Below, piece by piece: positions 62,701-64,000 of a stretch of 64,000 nucleotides of DNA. A program made the position numbers and the translations under genes. The stretch covers positions 1,674,001-1,738,000 of the forward strand of contig NC_061772.1 of the NCBI RefSeq assembly GCF_022458985.1. The letters run 5' to 3'. Origin of the DNA: Mugil cephalus (Eukaryota; Chordata; Actinopteri; Mugiliformes; Mugilidae). Below the pieces are notes generated by a model. The model did not search any database. It was not told the DNA's origin and saw nothing but the letters and a program-made list of their open reading frames with translations. Positions within the stretch are counted from its first letter, which is position 1, and every line of letters starts with the position of its first letter.

Positions 62701-63249
62701 TCTGGGCAGGAAATGAACTGTCTTAGATGTAGGCTTTAATTTGTCTGTTGCTAAAATGTCCAGTGGGACAAATGCTTCCTAAACATATGCATAAAAAAAT
62801 ACTCTAAAAAAAAAGTCATTAAGGCATATACGTTTATTGTTGCGTCTCCATCTCATGGCCTCCTTCCTGATTTTTTTCTCTCTGTAGCTGTCGTTGTTAT
62901 ACCCCGTGGTGTTCTGTCTGTGTGCCGTTTTCCTGGTGGCAGTTCCTCTCTACAGCGACACCGCCAACTCTCTGATTGGCATTGCCATTGCCCTGTCAGG
63001 CGTCCCCGTCTACTTCCTGGGTGTCTACCTGCCAGAGTCCAAACGGCCGCCTATCATCACTAAGCTATTGCGTGAGTATACCACATGTCCAGCACCCTGA
63101 AGCTGCAGTCACAGTTGTCGCTGTGGTTGCATCATCACTTATTCTAGAGTCAACAAGCCAACATGTTGTCTTTTACTGCAGGTTCTCTGACTACCTTCAC
63201 CCAGTACACCTGCTACTCTGTACTCACTGAGGTGGATAAAAGCCTATAG
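59768..63249 (+). CDS. slc7a6: y+LAT2 amino-acid transporter SLC7A6
   Basis: Nine coding exons: 59768-60257, 60367-60492, 61184-61328, 61432-61555, 61656-61759, 61845-61941, 62230-62379, 62888-63071 and 63182-63249. All are GT-AG and in phase, giving 495 aa (human 515). It is the light chain of a heterodimeric exchanger, binding SLC3A2 (4F2hc). It exports cationic amino acids such as arginine in exchange for neutral amino acid plus sodium at the plasma membrane. Twelve membrane spans of the APC fold are expected. Substrate motif GSGIF is at 49-53. Cys148 (in FPTCEPP) is at the expected position of the disulfide to SLC3A2. The conserved [19 protein letters not shown] block and the YSFSYWFF block are intact. 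SLC7A6 is preferred to SLC7A7 because of [15 protein letters not shown], the [11 protein letters not shown] wording, GVYLPES near the C-terminus and the SVLTEVD end. Confidence 0.95.
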
Positions 63250-64000
63250 CATATTTGACACTGCAAAGCTTTCACCAGCAGTGACCTCATAGTCACCAGG
63301 CAATGGATTCAGATGGGACGTCAGATCTTCTACACAACCTTCCACCATGATGAAACTCTCAGACTTCACTGCCTTGACTGCCTACAACACTAACAGTGCT
63401 GCACAGACGTGCAGATTTCCCCTGGATTTCAAAGACTTTCACCCCTCAGCGGAGACACTACTGTTACATTACAGTATTTAATAACCTCTGGTATATATCA
63501 TGCGCCTTGTTGTTTCCACAGGTTGTAGTATATACTGTATGCCTTTTAAAGTACCTGCCTGTGAGATTTTACAGATGCTGTGTACACAGTCACAGGGACC
63601 TGATAATGATGCAAGTACATTTTTTCTATATAGCTTTTACTCATTTAAGTGATCTTGTGCAGTATGAGTGAGTTAACCTCGCATGGGAACCAAAGTATTG
63701 TAAACTGTTAGTCATTTCCTGAATGAAAAAGGGAATAAAATATGATTCATGAGATAACGGTCCCACGGTAGGGAAATGTATGTAAAGACTCTCAATTCTA
63801 ATGTCATTGTGGTCATGTGGCATTGGTGCCACTGCTGGGTGGTGGGGTGATGCCTTTCACCTACTGTCATATTTAGACTCTACTGGTTTCAACATGTCAT
63901 CTGAGGTGGGTTTAGTGTCAGCTGAATCTGATGACACAGAATGACCTCATTGTGCTGCTCCAACATTTGAATCCTGTTCTATAGGAAAACATTCTCCATC
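63250..64000 (+). other. slc7a6: slc7a6 3' UTR and window end
   Basis: Downstream of TAG 63247-63249. One canonical AATAAA lies at about 63733, followed by T/G-rich sequence. No other gene starts before the window ends. Confidence 0.5.

Overview
This is a teleost nuclear genome window, probably from a spiny-rayed fish. The evidence is multi-exon genes with GT-AG introns, AT-rich intergenic DNA, long GATA, GATAA and CA/TG microsatellites, and a typical fish repeat load: an L2-type LINE, several Tc1/mariner relics, small inverted-repeat elements, tRNA-like interspersed repeats and LINE 3' tails. The species cannot be named from the sequence.

Layout. From 1 to 21.7 kb there is no gene I can support. 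This stretch holds microsatellites, repeats, a 5'-truncated L2 retrotransposon on the minus strand (about 12.29-14.65 kb), a possible conserved non-coding block (about 6.24-6.64 kb) and two weak exon-like open frames (10.0 and 17.4 kb). From 21.8 to 22.7 kb lies phospho2 (minus, 3 coding exons, 243 aa, HAD phosphatase). It sits head-to-head with syap1 (plus, 24.06-29.67 kb, 9 coding exons, 361 aa, BSD domain). Introns of syap1 hold a dead Tc1 transposon and a small inverted-repeat element. From 29.7 to 38.5 kb is repeat-rich intergenic DNA with two more Tc1-type relics.

A GC-richer segment ending in a splice donor at 39.0 kb looks like the 5' non-coding exon of an adhesion GPCR of the GPR56/GPR97/GPR114 (ADGRG) clade. 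Its coding exons run from 44.17 to 52.98 kb (14 coding exons, 644 aa, with a GPS cleavage site and tethered agonist). A Tc1 deletion derivative sits in the intron between the exon encoding the start of the 7TM domain and the next. The last gene is slc7a6, the y+LAT2 amino-acid transporter (CpG-rich leader exon at about 56.7-56.8 kb, 9 coding exons 59.77-63.25 kb, 495 aa).

The four genes have unrelated functions: phosphate metabolism, AKT/BSD signalling, adhesion signalling and amino-acid exchange. They are ordinary vertebrate neighbours, not an operon or a dedicated system. I reconstructed all four reading frames exon by exon, and every splice phase closes. I did not find a previously undescribed system. 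The most useful leads are the ADGRG-clade receptor, the shared promoter interval of phospho2 and syap1, the related inverted-repeat elements, and the possible conserved or orphan exon segments.
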